Shown: positions 27,341 through 36,779, counted from the first letter of the stretch. The stretch: 39,193 bases of DNA from Solirubrobacterales bacterium (GCA_027451345.1 DAIDJO010000128.1:1-39193), one strand, 5' to 3'. The notes: generated by a model not told the origin, from the sequence alone. Numbers and translations are program-made.

Positions 27341-29349
27341 GCGAATTCGAGTCCGGACAGATCATCGACGGGCGCTACCGCGTGCTGCACCGGCTCGGAG
27401 CGGGGGGGATGGCCGACGTCTACCTGGCCCAGGACGAGCAGCTCGACCGCCAGGTCGCGTTGAAGCTGCTGCACCGCCGCTTCGCGGAGGATCCCGGGTT
27501 CGTCGAGCGCTTCCGTCGCGAGGCGCAGGCGGCCGCGTCGCTGCAGCACCCGAACGTCGTGAGCGTCTTCGACCGCGGCAGCTTCGAGGGCACGTACTAC
27601 ATCGCGATGGAGTACCTCGAGGGGCGCACGCTGAAGCGCCTGATCCGCGAGGAGGCGCCGCTGGAGACCGGCCGGGCGATCGACCTCACCGTCCAGATGT
27701 TGAAGGCCGCGCGCTTCGCCCATCGCCGGGGCGTCATCCACCGCGACCTGAAGCCCCACAACGTGATCGTCGACGACAACGACCACGTCAAGGTCACCGA
27801 CTTCGGCATCGCCCGAGCGGGCGCCTCCGACATGACCGAGACGGGCTCGATCATGGGGACGGCCCAGTACCTCTCGCCCGAGCAGGCCCAGGGGCATGCG
27901 GTGAGTGCCCCGAGCGACCTCTACTCGATCGGCATCGTGCTCTACGAGATGCTGACCGGGCGCGTCCCCTTCGACGGGGAGTCTCCCGTGTCGATCGCGC
28001 TCAAGCACGTCTCCGAGGCGCCCGTGCCGCCGAGCCAGATCAACCCGGAGATTCCCTCGGCGCTCGAGCAGGTCGTGCTGTGGGCCCTCAACAAGGATCC
28101 CGGTGACCGCCCCGCCGACGCCGACCAGTTCATCCTCGCCCTCGAGCAGGTCCGCGAGGCGCTCGCCGCCGCGCCCGGCGAGGTGACCGCCAGCATGCAG
28201 GCGATCGCCGGTGGGGCGGTCGTCCCGGCGGCGAGCTACCCCGCGACGACCGTCCTTCCGGCCGCGGCGGCGAGCGCCTACGGGGGCGCCGCCCCTCCGT
28301 ACGAACGCGACCGCCTCGATCGCTACGACGAGGACCCGCGCTACGACCGCGGCCGGCCGGTCTGGCCGTGGATTCTCGGTCTGCTCGTCGTGCTGCTGCT
28401 CGCCGGCGGCGGCGTGGCGGCGTACCTGCTCACCCGTCCCCAGAAGGTTCGGGTCCCGCCCGTCGTCTTCCTCCAGCTCGCCCAGGCGCGCAACCAGGTC
28501 GAGAACGCCGGCTTCACGCCGAACCCCTTCCCGCAGCCCTCCAACTACCCGGTGAACGAGGTGATCGCCCAGAGCCCACTCGGCAACGCGCGCGTCAAGG
28601 CCGGCTCGACCGTGACGCTCACGTACTCCACCGGACCGGGGGACACGACCGTCCCCACCGTCCAGGGGCTCACGCTCGACGCCGCCAAGGCGCAGATCCG
28701 GCAGAACGGCCTCAAGGTCTCGCGGGTGCTCCGGCAGACCTCGACGAGCATCGCGCAGGGGCAGGTGATCGGCACGCAGCCCGGGGCCGGCGCGAGCGAG
28801 TCGAAGGGAACGGGGATCGTCATCCTGCTCAGCACCGGGGAGGCGCTGCCCTACGTCGTCGGGGACACCCTGGGTGACGCGCAGGCCGCGCTCACGCAGT
28901 TCACCAACCAGGGGACTCCGCTCAACGTCCGCTACCAGACGACGACGACCGCGCAGCCGGACACGGTCATCAGCCAGGATCCGGCCGCCCAGAAGCCGCT
29001 GCCCAGGAACGGGTCGATCACCCTCGTCGTGGCGAAGGCCCCGGACACGGTGAAGGTGCCGCGCGTGGTCGGCGAGACGCCGGGCGCCGCGCTCAACACG
29101 CTCAGTGGCCTGAACCTCAACGTCAACCAGATCCAGTACCCGACGCGCAACCCGAACCTGGTCGGCCTGGTGATGAAGCAGTACCCGACGTCGAACATGA
29201 CGGTCAAGAAGGGCACCGTCATCAACCTCTACGTCGGGGTCGCGCGCAACGGCACGGGCACGCAGACGATCCCGACCATCCCGACGACGCCTCCACCGGC
29301 GTCCACCACCACGACGCCGACCACCACGACGCCGACCACGACGACTTGA
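27337..29349 (+). CDS. pknB: Ser/Thr protein kinase PknB with four PASTA repeats
   Basis: A receptor-type kinase that senses peptidoglycan/muropeptides and controls growth and division. The kinase domain (about 10-275) has GAGGMADVYLA, VALK, HRDLKPHNVIVDD, DFGIARAG and SPEQAQG. A Pro/Tyr-rich stretch and one membrane helix (about 341-365) follow, then four extracellular PASTA repeats (about 370-635), each built on a P-x-V-x-G-x-[TS] plus alpha/beta core. The end is a Thr/Pro-rich tail (TTTTPTTTTPTTTT near the C-terminus) that could be O-glycosylated. It starts in an ATGA overlap with pbpA and ends in TTGA overlapping ddl. Confidence 0.95.
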   Translation: MSEFESGQIIDGRYRVLHRLGAGGMADVYLAQDEQLDRQVALKLLHRRFAEDPGFVERFRREAQAAASLQHPNVVSVFDRGSFEGTYYIAMEYLEGRTLKRLIREEAPLETGRAIDLTVQMLKAARFAHRRGVIHRDLKPHNVIVDDNDHVKVTDFGIARAGASDMTETGSIMGTAQYLSPEQAQGHAVSAPSDLYSIGIVLYEMLTGRVPFDGESPVSIALKHVSEAPVPPSQINPEIPSALEQVVLWALNKDPGDRPADADQFILALEQVREALAAAPGEVTASMQAIAGGAVVPAASYPATTVLPAAAASAYGGAAPPYERDRLDRYDEDPRYDRGRPVWPWILGLLVVLLLAGGGVAAYLLTRPQKVRVPPVVFLQLAQARNQVENAGFTPNPFPQPSNYPVNEVIAQSPLGNARVKAGSTVTLTYSTGPGDTTVPTVQGLTLDAAKAQIRQNGLKVSRVLRQTSTSIAQGQVIGTQPGAGASESKGTGIVILLSTGEALPYVVGDTLGDAQAALTQFTNQGTPLNVRYQTTTTAQPDTVISQDPAAQKPLPRNGSITLVVAKAPDTVKVPRVVGETPGAALNTLSGLNLNVNQIQYPTRNPNLVGLVMKQYPTSNMTVKKGTVINLYVGVARNGTGTQTIPTIPTTPPPASTTTTPTTTTPTTTT

Positions 29350-30350
29350 GCCGCTCTCGCCGGATCGCGGTGCTCGGCGGCGGCCGATCCTCCGAACACG
29401 ACATCTCACTCGCCTCCGCAGCGTCGGTGGCCGCGGGTCTGCGGGAGGGCGGCCACGAGGTGCTCGAGGTCGAGATCGGCCGGGACGGCGTGTGGCGCGG
29501 TGGCGGGGCCGAGCTGAGCCTCACCCCGGGTCGCGGGTGGCCCGAGATCGATGTCGTGTTCCCGGTGCTGCACGGCCCGTTCGGTGAGGACGGCACGGTC
29601 CAGGGCCTGCTCGAGCTGCTCGGGGTGCCGTACGTCGGCGCCGGCGTGCTGGCCAGCGCCGCCTGCATGGACAAGGTCGTCTTCAAGGAGCTGATGGCGG
29701 GCGCGGGCATCCCCCAGGTCGACTACCGGGCCGTGACGGCGCGCGACTGGGAGCTCGACGAGTCCCGTGTGCTGCGCCGGGTCGCCGAGCTCGGGCTGCC
29801 GGTGTTCGTCAAACCGGCTCGGCTCGGCTCCTCGGTCGGCATCGGTCGCGTCCTCGCCCCCGGGGAGCTCCGGGCCGCGCTCGCCGAGGCGTTTCGCCAC
29901 GATCCGCTGGTGATTGTCGAGGCTGCGGCCACCGGGATCGAGGTCGAGTGCTCGGTGCTCGGCAACGACGACCCGATCGTCTCCCTGCCCGGGGAGATCC
30001 TCCTCGCCGCCGGCGAGGCGGGCTGGTACGACTACGCGGCGAAATACACGCCGGGGGCGATGGAGCTCGTCGTCCCGGCGCGCATCTCGCCGACGGCGCT
30101 CGAGCGCGTGCGCGAGCTCGCCGCGGAGGCGTTCACCCGCTCCGGCTGCGCCGGCCTCGCCCGGGCGGACTTCTTCGTCGACGGCGAGCGGGTGCTCGTC
30201 AACGAGCTGAACACGATGCCCGGCTTCACCCCGACGAGCGTCTACGGGGCGCTCTTCGCCGCCTCGGGCATCCCGTACCCGGAGCTCCTCGATCGCCTCG
30301 TCGAGCTCGCCGTCGAGCGCTTCGAGCGCCAGCGCGGCTACGCGTTCTGA
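29346..30350 (+). CDS. ddl: D-alanine--D-alanine ligase
   Basis: Makes the D-Ala-D-Ala dipeptide of the peptidoglycan stem using ATP. The 334-aa ATP-grasp protein has GGGRSSEHDISLASA at the start (about 9-23), the HGPFGEDGTVQGLLELLGVPYVG stretch (about 77-99), VFVKPARLGSSVGI and the NELNTMPGFTPTS C-terminal catalytic end. The start is TTG inside TTGA, overlapping the pknB stop, an uncommon coupling. Its place at the end of the kinase/PBP operon is unusual: in mycobacteria ddl is elsewhere. The active-site Tyr that favours D-Ala over D-Lac cannot be judged without alignment. Confidence 0.94.
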   Translation: MSRSRRIAVLGGGRSSEHDISLASAASVAAGLREGGHEVLEVEIGRDGVWRGGGAELSLTPGRGWPEIDVVFPVLHGPFGEDGTVQGLLELLGVPYVGAGVLASAACMDKVVFKELMAGAGIPQVDYRAVTARDWELDESRVLRRVAELGLPVFVKPARLGSSVGIGRVLAPGELRAALAEAFRHDPLVIVEAAATGIEVECSVLGNDDPIVSLPGEILLAAGEAGWYDYAAKYTPGAMELVVPARISPTALERVRELAAEAFTRSGCAGLARADFFVDGERVLVNELNTMPGFTPTSVYGALFAASGIPYPELLDRLVELAVERFERQRGYAF

Positions 30351-30365
30351 CGCCGATCGGCGGCC

Positions 30366-31886
30366 TCACGGCCGGTACAGGGTGATCTCGTTGATCGAGA
30401 TGTGCTGGCTGTGGGTCGGGAGCGTCGTGGCCCAGAGCAGGTAGTAGCGGTAGCGCCGTCCCGCGGTGTGCAACGGGATCGCCTGGTTGGGGCCGACCCC
30501 GGTCACGCTGCCCACCTGATGCCAGTCACTCGGTCCCCACCGCGTGGCGTCCGGGGTGCGCGTCGTCGCCCAGACCTGCGCGTCGAAGCCGGGCGTGATG
30601 GTGCGGACGACCATCTTCACGGCCGCCTCCTCGCCGTGGCCGGAGACGTAGATCCCCACCCCCGGCTTGCCGTCGATCGTGCCCCCGTAATAGTTGTCCG
30701 TCGTCCACGAGGTCTGCGGGTTGCCGTCGACCGCGTGCTTGGCCTCCGCGTTCTCCTGGGCGATGCCGCCGCGGCCGTACGGGTTGTACGCGTTCGTGCA
30801 GCTGAGGCTCGAGCAGAGCGCCACGGCCACCGGTGTCGTCCCGCCCGAGGCGCCCCGGCCACGGTGCGACGGCCCGCCGCCTCCGGCGAGGACGACGGCG
30901 GCGACGGCGCCGGCCACCACGAGCACGACGGCCAGCTCGAGCAGGGTCCGGCCGGCGCGGCGGTGGCGCACGCTGAACGGCACGCGCCGGCGGGTGTCGG
31001 CGGGCAGCGCGTCGAGCACCGCCGTGACCTGCCCATCGGCCTCGCCGGCGCGGTTGGCCTCGAGCGCGAGCGCCGCCTCGAGGTCCGCCGTCATCTCCGC
31101 GTCGTCGGCGTAGCGCTCGGAGAGGTCCTTGGCCGTGGCGCGGTCGATCACCGCCGCGAGCGCCGCCGAGACCTCGGGCCGTGCCGCCCGCACGTCCGGC
31201 ATCGGCTCGCGGACGTGTCGCATCGCCACCGCGACCTGCGTCTCCCCACGGAACGGCAGCTCGCCGGTGAGCATCTCGTACAGCACCACCCCGAGCGAGT
31301 ACAGGTCGGACTGGCCGGTGACCGGATGCCCGAGCGCCTGCTCGGGCGAGACGTAGTCCGTCGTCCCGAGGACCCGGCCGTCCACCGTCAGCCCCTCCTC
31401 CTCGAGCGTCCGCGCGATCCCGAAGTCCGTCACCTTCGCCGTCCCGTCGGGGTCGATCAGCACGTTCTGGGGCTTCACGTCGCGGTGCACCACATGGTGC
31501 GCGTGGGCGCAGCCGAGCGCCCGGGCGATCTCCACGCAGTAGGCGACCGCCTCCGTGATGTCGAGACGCCCGAGGCGGCGGATCCGATCCTTCAGCGTCT
31601 CCCCGTCGACGTATTCGAGGACGATGTACGGACGGCCCTCGTCCTCCCCGGCGTCGATCACGTGCACGATGTTCGGGTGCGAGAGCCGCGCGACGGCCCG
31701 CGCCTCGCGGCGGAAGCGCTCGAGCTGATCGGAGTCGCTGGCGACCTCGCGATTCATCAGCTTGATCGCGACGAACCGCTCGAGCGTCTCGTCATGCGCG
31801 CGGTAGACGGTCGACATTCCGCCGGAGCCGATGCGCGACTCCAGCCGGTAGCGACCGCTGAGGGTCGTTCCGAGCAGGCTGCTCAT
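30366..31886 (-). CDS. Ser/Thr kinase with extracellular discoidin-like domain
   Basis: A 506-aa transmembrane kinase. The kinase domain (about 13-270) has [41 protein letters not shown] and SPEQALG. One membrane helix (about 315-340) is followed by an extracellular beta-rich domain (about 370-506) with [16 protein letters not shown], matching the F5/8C (discoidin/galactose-binding-like) pattern. No PASTA repeats. It is convergent with ddl (15 nt apart) and has its own promoter: -10-like TAGGTC (31898-31893) ends 6 nt before the ATG. The ligand is likely a carbohydrate or glycan by domain type; that is inference. Confidence 0.88.
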   Translation of the reverse strand: MSSLLGTTLSGRYRLESRIGSGGMSTVYRAHDETLERFVAIKLMNREVASDSDQLERFRREARAVARLSHPNIVHVIDAGEDEGRPYIVLEYVDGETLKDRIRRLGRLDITEAVAYCVEIARALGCAHAHHVVHRDVKPQNVLIDPDGTAKVTDFGIARTLEEEGLTVDGRVLGTTDYVSPEQALGHPVTGQSDLYSLGVVLYEMLTGELPFRGETQVAVAMRHVREPMPDVRAARPEVSAALAAVIDRATAKDLSERYADDAEMTADLEAALALEANRAGEADGQVTAVLDALPADTRRRVPFSVRHRRAGRTLLELAVVLVVAGAVAAVVLAGGGGPSHRGRGASGGTTPVAVALCSSLSCTNAYNPYGRGGIAQENAEAKHAVDGNPQTSWTTDNYYGGTIDGKPGVGIYVSGHGEEAAVKMVVRTITPGFDAQVWATTRTPDATRWGPSDWHQVGSVTGVGPNQAIPLHTAGRRYRYYLLWATTLPTHSQHISINEITLYRP

Positions 31887-31892
31887 CTGATC

Positions 31893-31898
31893 GACCTA
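31893..31898 (-). promoter_or_regulatory. Candidate -10 of the discoidin-like kinase gene
   Basis: TAGGTC on the minus strand is 6 nt before the ATG at 31886, the same leaderless spacing seen at several other operon heads in the window. No ribosome-binding site is present. The -35 is uncertain (TTGCCA lies upstream with a long spacer). Confidence 0.35.
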
Positions 31899-32007
31899 TT
31901 GTGGAACACCGCAGCTCTGTCCTGGCAAACCGGCTGTCACCTCGAAGCGCCGCGGTCGGGAGGGGCCACGACCATACGGCGGGTTACCTACCCTGGCCCG
32001 CGCGCGC

Positions 32008-33102
32008 TCAGTACGCCGTGAGCCGCTCGCTCCCCGCGTCGGCTCGGATCCGTGCGTCCGGCACCTCGATCACGCCCGCCTCCGCCGTGATCTCGCCGAT
32101 CACGGCCGATCCCGGGTGGAAGCCGGCCAGCAGCGCCACCGCCTCCGCGGCCTGCTCGGCGGGCACCATGGCGACGAAGCCGCAGCCCATGTTGAAGACC
32201 TCCCACATCTCGGCGGCGGGGATCTCGCCAAAGGCGGCGATCAGCTCGAAGACCGGCGGAGAGGGCAGCGGCGCGGTGATCCGGTAGCCGACGCCGGAGC
32301 CGATGCGGCGCAGGTTCATCAGGCCCCCGCCGGTGATGTGGGCGAGTCCACGCACCTCGATCTCGCTGGCGAGCAGGGCGAGGATCGCCCGGACGTAGAT
32401 CACCGTCGGCTCGAGCAGCGCGTCGGCCACCGAGCGGCCGGCGAGGAGGTCGGGCGTCTGCTCGAGCGAGAGCTGCCCGTCGTCGAGCAGGGCCCGCCGG
32501 GCGAGCGTCATCCCGTTGGAGTGGATCCCCGAGGCCGGCAGGCCGATCATTGCGTCGCCCGGACGGACGCCGGACCCGTCGATGATGCGGTCGAGCTCGA
32601 CGACGCCGAAGGCGGAGCCGACGAGATCGAACCCGTACGGGGAGGGATGACCGCGCAGCACCTCGGGCACCTGACAGACCTCGCCCCCGGGGATCTCGAC
32701 CCCGGCGTCCGCCGCCCCGGCGGCGAGCCCGCGGCCGATCGCCTCGAGCATCGCCGGTTCAGCGCGCTCGACCGCGATGTAGTCGAGCAGCGCGAGCGGG
32801 GTCGCGCCGACGCAGATCAGGTCGTTGACGTTCATCGCGACGCAGTCGATCCCGATCGTGTCGAAGCGTCCCGTCTGCTCGGCCACGATCACCTTGGAGC
32901 CGACGCTGTCGGTGGCCAGGGCGATGCCGACGTTCGGGGCGAGCGGCCCCGGCAACCGCATCACGCTCGCGTAGTGGCCCGGCAGCGGAACGCTGAGCGA
33001 CCCGCGGCCCGTCTCGATCGTCTTCAGCACGCTCACGATCGCCGCCACGCCCTGATCGGCCTGGTGGGTGTCGACTCCCGCGGCTGCGTACGCGTCGCTC
33101 AT
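32008..33102 (-). CDS. purM: Phosphoribosylformylglycinamidine cyclo-ligase
   Basis: AIR synthetase of purine synthesis, closing the imidazole ring with ATP. The 364-aa protein has the family landmarks VGSKVIVAEQ, IGIDCVAMNVNDLICVGA, the EIPGGEVCQVPEVL stretch, GLPASGIHSNG and LAHITGGGLMNLRRI. The frame runs to 33135, but I use ATG 33102 because the longer form overlaps uppP and lacks similarity; the choice is not certain. It lies in a minus-strand run after uppP (16-nt gap). Other pur genes are not in the window. Confidence 0.94.
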   Translation of the reverse strand: MSDAYAAAGVDTHQADQGVAAIVSVLKTIETGRGSLSVPLPGHYASVMRLPGPLAPNVGIALATDSVGSKVIVAEQTGRFDTIGIDCVAMNVNDLICVGATPLALLDYIAVERAEPAMLEAIGRGLAAGAADAGVEIPGGEVCQVPEVLRGHPSPYGFDLVGSAFGVVELDRIIDGSGVRPGDAMIGLPASGIHSNGMTLARRALLDDGQLSLEQTPDLLAGRSVADALLEPTVIYVRAILALLASEIEVRGLAHITGGGLMNLRRIGSGVGYRITAPLPSPPVFELIAAFGEIPAAEMWEVFNMGCGFVAMVPAEQAAEAVALLAGFHPGSAVIGEITAEAGVIEVPDARIRADAGSERLTAY

Positions 33103-33118
33103 GCTCAGGCGTCCATTC

Positions 33119-33946
33119 TCACACGTCGCCGTCACGTGTCGCCCGCGCGCGGCGCAGCCGCCGCAGCGCCGCCGAGCCGAGACCGATCCGGTAGGCGGCG
33201 AACGGCAGCAGCGAACGATCGCGCTCGACCAGCTCGAGCAGCGGTGTGGCCCCCAGGGTGGAGGCGAACGACGCGACGACGCCCACGGCGAGCGCGGGGC
33301 CCGAGCCCGGCGGCAGTCCGCGCTGCCACAGCCGCAGCGACTTCAGCGCCGTGGCGCCGCCGATCACCGGGAGCGCGACGTGCCGTGAGAGCCGCTCCGC
33401 GTCGACGCGGGCGAAGCGGCGCGCCCGGGCCGCGGTGAGCGTGGCGCCGTTGCGCGAGACTCCGGGGAAGAGGGCGCACGCCTGAGCGATCCCGAGCCAC
33501 AGGCCGTCACGGGGACGCGCCTGGTCGAACGTCCGCTCCTGGGGCTCGCGGTCGGCCCAGGCCAGGGCGAGGGCTCCGCCGATCAACCCCACCGCGACCG
33601 TCGCCGGCCCGCCGAGGTGGCGCTCGATCGGACGCTCCAACGCGAAGCCGACGATCACCGGTGGCAGCAGCGACAGGCCGACCACGGCGGCCGAATCCAC
33701 CGTGAGGTCGCGGACCGCCTCGGCCACCTCCCCGCGCAGCATCACGAGCAGGGCCGCCGCGGTCCCGGCGTGCAGGGCGACCTCGAACGCCTTGCGCACC
33801 TCAGGGTCGGCCGAGACCCCGTCCCACCCGAGCAGCCACGGCACGAGCTCGGTGTGGCCCGAGGAGGAGATCGGGAGCAGCTCGGCCGGCCCGTGCAGCA
33901 GGCCCAGGGCGAGCGCGCGCCCGACCCGGGCCCTCGGGGCACTCAT
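33119..33946 (-). CDS. uppP: Undecaprenyl-diphosphatase (BacA/UppP family)
   Basis: Recycles undecaprenyl pyrophosphate to the monophosphate carrier for cell-wall and polysaccharide synthesis, at the membrane. The 275-aa polytopic protein has the ELLPISSSGH motif (residues 22-31) and the second active-site motif PGVSRNGAT (161-169), where most homologues have SRSG: the second Ser is Asn. The start at 33946 is chosen because the longer frame overlaps dedA and adds an Arg-rich leader. It lies 17 nt downstream of the DedA stop on the same strand. Confidence 0.88.
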   Translation of the reverse strand: MSAPRARVGRALALGLLHGPAELLPISSSGHTELVPWLLGWDGVSADPEVRKAFEVALHAGTAAALLVMLRGEVAEAVRDLTVDSAAVVGLSLLPPVIVGFALERPIERHLGGPATVAVGLIGGALALAWADREPQERTFDQARPRDGLWLGIAQACALFPGVSRNGATLTAARARRFARVDAERLSRHVALPVIGGATALKSLRLWQRGLPPGSGPALAVGVVASFASTLGATPLLELVERDRSLLPFAAYRIGLGSAALRRLRRARATRDGDV

Positions 33947-33963
33947 CGAGCGCGTGGCCGCGG

Positions 33964-34596
33964 TCAGGCCGCCTGCGCGCGCCGGTTGCGCAGCACGCGC
34001 ACCGCCCACCACGCGAGCGCGAGCACGACCACCGCGACGACGGCGTAGTCGACGTAGTCGAGGTGGTGCTTGAGCTGCGTCCACTGCGATCCGACGGCGT
34101 CGCCGACGAGCCCCCAGCCGGTGATCCAGACCGCCGATCCGAGTGTCGCCATCGCGACGAAGCGCGGGAACGGCATCCGGGCGATGCCGGCCGCGTACGG
34201 CGGCGCCGAGCGGAACACGGGGATCAGACGGGAGACGGCGACGACGGGCGCGCCGTAGCGCTCGAACCAGCGGTGGGTGAGCTCGATCTTGCGCTCGTCG
34301 ATGTGCACCGGGCTCCCGGGCCGCGCGAGCACCTCGTGCAGCCCGAAGTACCCGATCGCGTAGCAGACGCTCGCGCCGATCACGTCGCCGAGCACGCCCG
34401 CGATGATGATCCCGATCAGGGTCAGGTTGTGGGTATCGACGTTGAAGCCCGCGAACATCATGGTGGCCTCGGTGCCGGGGACGATGACGACCTGCGACAT
34501 GACGATCATCAGGGTCACCCCGGCGTACCCGAGATCGTGAACGACGTTGGTGGCGAATGTCACGAGCTGCGCCGTGATCGAAGCATGTAGGAGCAC
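33964..34596 (-). CDS. DedA family membrane protein
   Basis: A 210-aa SNARE-associated/DedA (VTT) family protein. Some members are lipid-carrier (undecaprenyl phosphate) transporters. The core carries the family pattern: LGYAGVTLMIVMSQVVIVPGTEATMMFAG, then GDVIGASVCYAIGYFG, and FERYGAPVVAVSRLIPVFR (the conserved G-x2-V-x2-SRxIP motif), with a C-terminal helix. The start GTG 34596 is preceded by CAGACA-17-TACACT, which puts transcription start at the GTG (leaderless). The undecaprenyl recycling gene uppP follows directly, which suits a shared role in lipid carrier handling. Confidence 0.85.
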   Translation of the reverse strand: MLLHASITAQLVTFATNVVHDLGYAGVTLMIVMSQVVIVPGTEATMMFAGFNVDTHNLTLIGIIIAGVLGDVIGASVCYAIGYFGLHEVLARPGSPVHIDERKIELTHRWFERYGAPVVAVSRLIPVFRSAPPYAAGIARMPFPRFVAMATLGSAVWITGWGLVGDAVGSQWTQLKHHLDYVDYAVVAVVVLALAWWAVRVLRNRRAQAA

Positions 34597-34651
34597 GGCG
34601 CTGAGTGTACGGTTGTCAACCCCAACTGTCTGTACGTCTAAGGTCGCTCTC
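34597..34651. promoter_or_regulatory. Divergent promoter region, dedA and degT
   Basis: Minus strand: CAGACA (34632-34627) and TACACT (34609-34604), 17-nt spacing, ending 7 nt before GTG 34596. Plus strand: TAAGGT (34639-34644) ends 7 nt before ATG 34652; TTGTCA (34613-34618) is a possible -35 with a long spacer. Neither gene has a ribosome-binding site. The two promoters overlap, and GGTTGTCAACC (34611-34621) is a near-palindrome in the middle. Confidence 0.5.
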
Positions 34652-35746
34652 ATGCCAGTACCTCTGTTTGACACCGACACTCCGCTGGCCGACCTGCGGC
34701 CGACGATCCTCGAGCGCGTGAGCGAGGTGATCCGCGACGGCCGCTTCATCCTCGGGCCGGAGGTGGCGGCCTTCGAGCGCGAGCTCGCCGCCTACGTGGG
34801 GGTCGACCACGCCATCGGCGTCGGCAACGGGACCGACGCGATCACGATCGCCGCCCGGGCGCTCGGCATCGAGCCGGGCGACGAGGTCGTCCTCCCCTCC
34901 TACACGTTCTACGCGACCGCCGAGGCGATCGCGGCGATGGGGGCGATCCCCGTCTTCTGCGACGTCGACCGCGACACCCGCAACATCACGGTCGAGACCG
35001 TTCGCCCCGCGCTGACGCCGCGGACGCGGGCGATCGTCGCCGTCGACCTGTTCGGGATGCCGGCCGAGATCCCGGCCATCCGCGCCGCCTTCGGGCTCCC
35101 GGTGATCGAGGACGCCGCGCAGGCGCTCGGAGCCGACCTCGACGGGGTCAGGGCGGGCGCCCTCGGCGACATCGCGACGTTCTCCTTCTACCCCTCCAAG
35201 AACCTCGGCGCCTTCGGCGACGGCGGCGCCATCACGACCGACGACGCCGAGCTGGCGCAGCGCGTCCGCGCGCTGCGCTTCCACGGCTCGCGCGACAAGC
35301 AGACGTTCGACTACGTCGGCTACAACTCGCGCCTCGACGAGATCCAGGCGGCGATCCTGCGCGTGCTGCTGCCGCACCTCGACGCGTGGTGCGACGGCCG
35401 CCGCGCCGGGGTGCAGGCCTACCTCGACGCGGGCATCGGAGCTCACGTCGAGCTGGGTGGCGCGCCGCTGGGCGCCACCCCCGCCTGGCACCTCTACGTC
35501 GTCACCCACCCCGACGCCGACGCGAAGCTCCAGCGGCTGAACGACGCCGGCGTCCAGGCCCGGGCGTACTACCGCGTGCCCCTGCACCGCCAGCCGGCCA
35601 TGGCCCCGTATGCGGCGCGGGGGGGCGCCGCGCTCGAGCTGCCGGTCACCGACGAGCTCGCGCGGACCGGCCTGGCCCTCCCGATCAGCCCGGTGTTCAC
35701 GCGCGCGCAGGCCGATGAGGTCGTCGCGGCGCTCGCCGCGGCCTGA
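34652..35746 (+). CDS. DegT/DnrJ/EryC1/StrS sugar aminotransferase
   Basis: A PLP-dependent enzyme family that adds amino groups to nucleotide-sugar ketones. The 364-aa protein has the VGNGTDAITIAARALGIEPGDEV stretch, PSYTFYATAEAIAAMGAIPVF, the conserved ED (VIEDAAQALG) and the PLP lysine K183 in YPSKNLGAFGDGGAITT, ending in a normal C-terminal region. The first 35 residues of the longer open frame are not homologous; ATG 34652 is chosen. It is followed after 34 nt by the DUF354 gene on the same strand, suggesting sugar/polysaccharide synthesis. Confidence 0.92.
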   Translation: MPVPLFDTDTPLADLRPTILERVSEVIRDGRFILGPEVAAFERELAAYVGVDHAIGVGNGTDAITIAARALGIEPGDEVVLPSYTFYATAEAIAAMGAIPVFCDVDRDTRNITVETVRPALTPRTRAIVAVDLFGMPAEIPAIRAAFGLPVIEDAAQALGADLDGVRAGALGDIATFSFYPSKNLGAFGDGGAITTDDAELAQRVRALRFHGSRDKQTFDYVGYNSRLDEIQAAILRVLLPHLDAWCDGRRAGVQAYLDAGIGAHVELGGAPLGATPAWHLYVVTHPDADAKLQRLNDAGVQARAYYRVPLHRQPAMAPYAARGGAALELPVTDELARTGLALPISPVFTRAQADEVVAALAAA

Positions 35747-35780
35747 GCGCAGGAGGACGCGCGGGCATCCGTGTGAGGAC

Positions 35781-36779
35781 ATGAGGATCTGGGTCGATCT
35801 CACCAACTCGCCGCACGTGCTCGTGCTCGCGCCGGTGATCCGTCGCCTGCAGGAACAGGGTCACGAGGTGCAGGTGACCGCGCGCGACTTTGCCCAGACG
35901 CTCGAGCTCTGCGAGCGCCACGGGATCGGGTACTACGCCGTCGGCCGTCACCGCGGGGCGGCGCTTCGGGACAAGGCCGCCGGCCTCGCCGATCGCTCCT
36001 GGCGGCTCGTGCGGTTCGCCGCGCGTCGGCGCTTCGACCTCGCCATCGGCCACGGGTCCAACGACATCTCGGTGGCGGCGCGGCTGCTGCGGATCCCGTG
36101 CTCGACGATGTTCGACTACGAGTGGGCGACCGTTCAGCACACCGTCAACTGCCGGCTCGCCCAGGCGGTCGTGGTGCCCGAGATCATCCCGCCCGAGCGG
36201 CTCGCCCGGTACGGCGTGGCCGGGAAGCTCCGTCGCTACCCGGGCCTGAAGGAGGAGTACTACCTGTACGACTTCGAGCCTGACCCGGCCGTGCTCAGGG
36301 CCCTCGGCCTGGACCCGGCGCAGCCGATCGCCGTCGTGCGGACCCCGCCCGCCGTCTCGCTCTACCACCGCTTCTACAACGACCTCTTCGGCCAGGTGCT
36401 CGGCCGCCTGCGCGGCACCCAGACGGTCGTGCTGCCGCGCACACCGGCCCAGCGCGAGGAGCTGAGCCGGGCCGGCGGGTTCCTCATCCCCGAGCACGCC
36501 ATCGACGCCCAGTCGCTGATCGCCTACGCCGACCTCGTCGTCTCGGCCGGCGGGACGATGAACCGCGAGGCGGTGGCGCTCGGCACGCCGGTGTTCACCG
36601 TCTTCGAGGGTCGGCTCGGCGCCGTCGACGAGCAGCTGATCGCCGACGGCCGCCTGCGCCGCCTCGAGCGCCCCGAGCAGATCGAGCTCGTCAAGCGCGA
36701 GGACGGACAGCACGGCCTGCAGCGCATCCGCCGCAACCCGCGCCGGCTCGTCGAGCTGCTCACCTCTCCGGCGGCGTAG
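35781..36779 (+). CDS. DUF354 glycosyltransferase-like protein
   Basis: A 332-aa protein of the DUF354 family, predicted to have a GT-B fold like UDP-GlcNAc 2-epimerase. The start MRIWVDLTNSPHVLVLAPVI is typical, and AIGHGSNDISVAARLL, TMFDYEWAT, PGLKEEYYL, and VVSAGGTMNREAVALGTP (the nucleotide-sugar binding side) are conserved pieces. ATG 35781 is chosen; the frame upstream runs through degT. There is GAGGAC right before the ATG, too near to be a normal ribosome-binding site, so translation is probably coupled to degT. Activity is unproven; the neighbours point to surface-polysaccharide synthesis. Confidence 0.8.
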   Translation: MRIWVDLTNSPHVLVLAPVIRRLQEQGHEVQVTARDFAQTLELCERHGIGYYAVGRHRGAALRDKAAGLADRSWRLVRFAARRRFDLAIGHGSNDISVAARLLRIPCSTMFDYEWATVQHTVNCRLAQAVVVPEIIPPERLARYGVAGKLRRYPGLKEEYYLYDFEPDPAVLRALGLDPAQPIAVVRTPPAVSLYHRFYNDLFGQVLGRLRGTQTVVLPRTPAQREELSRAGGFLIPEHAIDAQSLIAYADLVVSAGGTMNREAVALGTPVFTVFEGRLGAVDEQLIADGRLRRLERPEQIELVKREDGQHGLQRIRRNPRRLVELLTSPAA

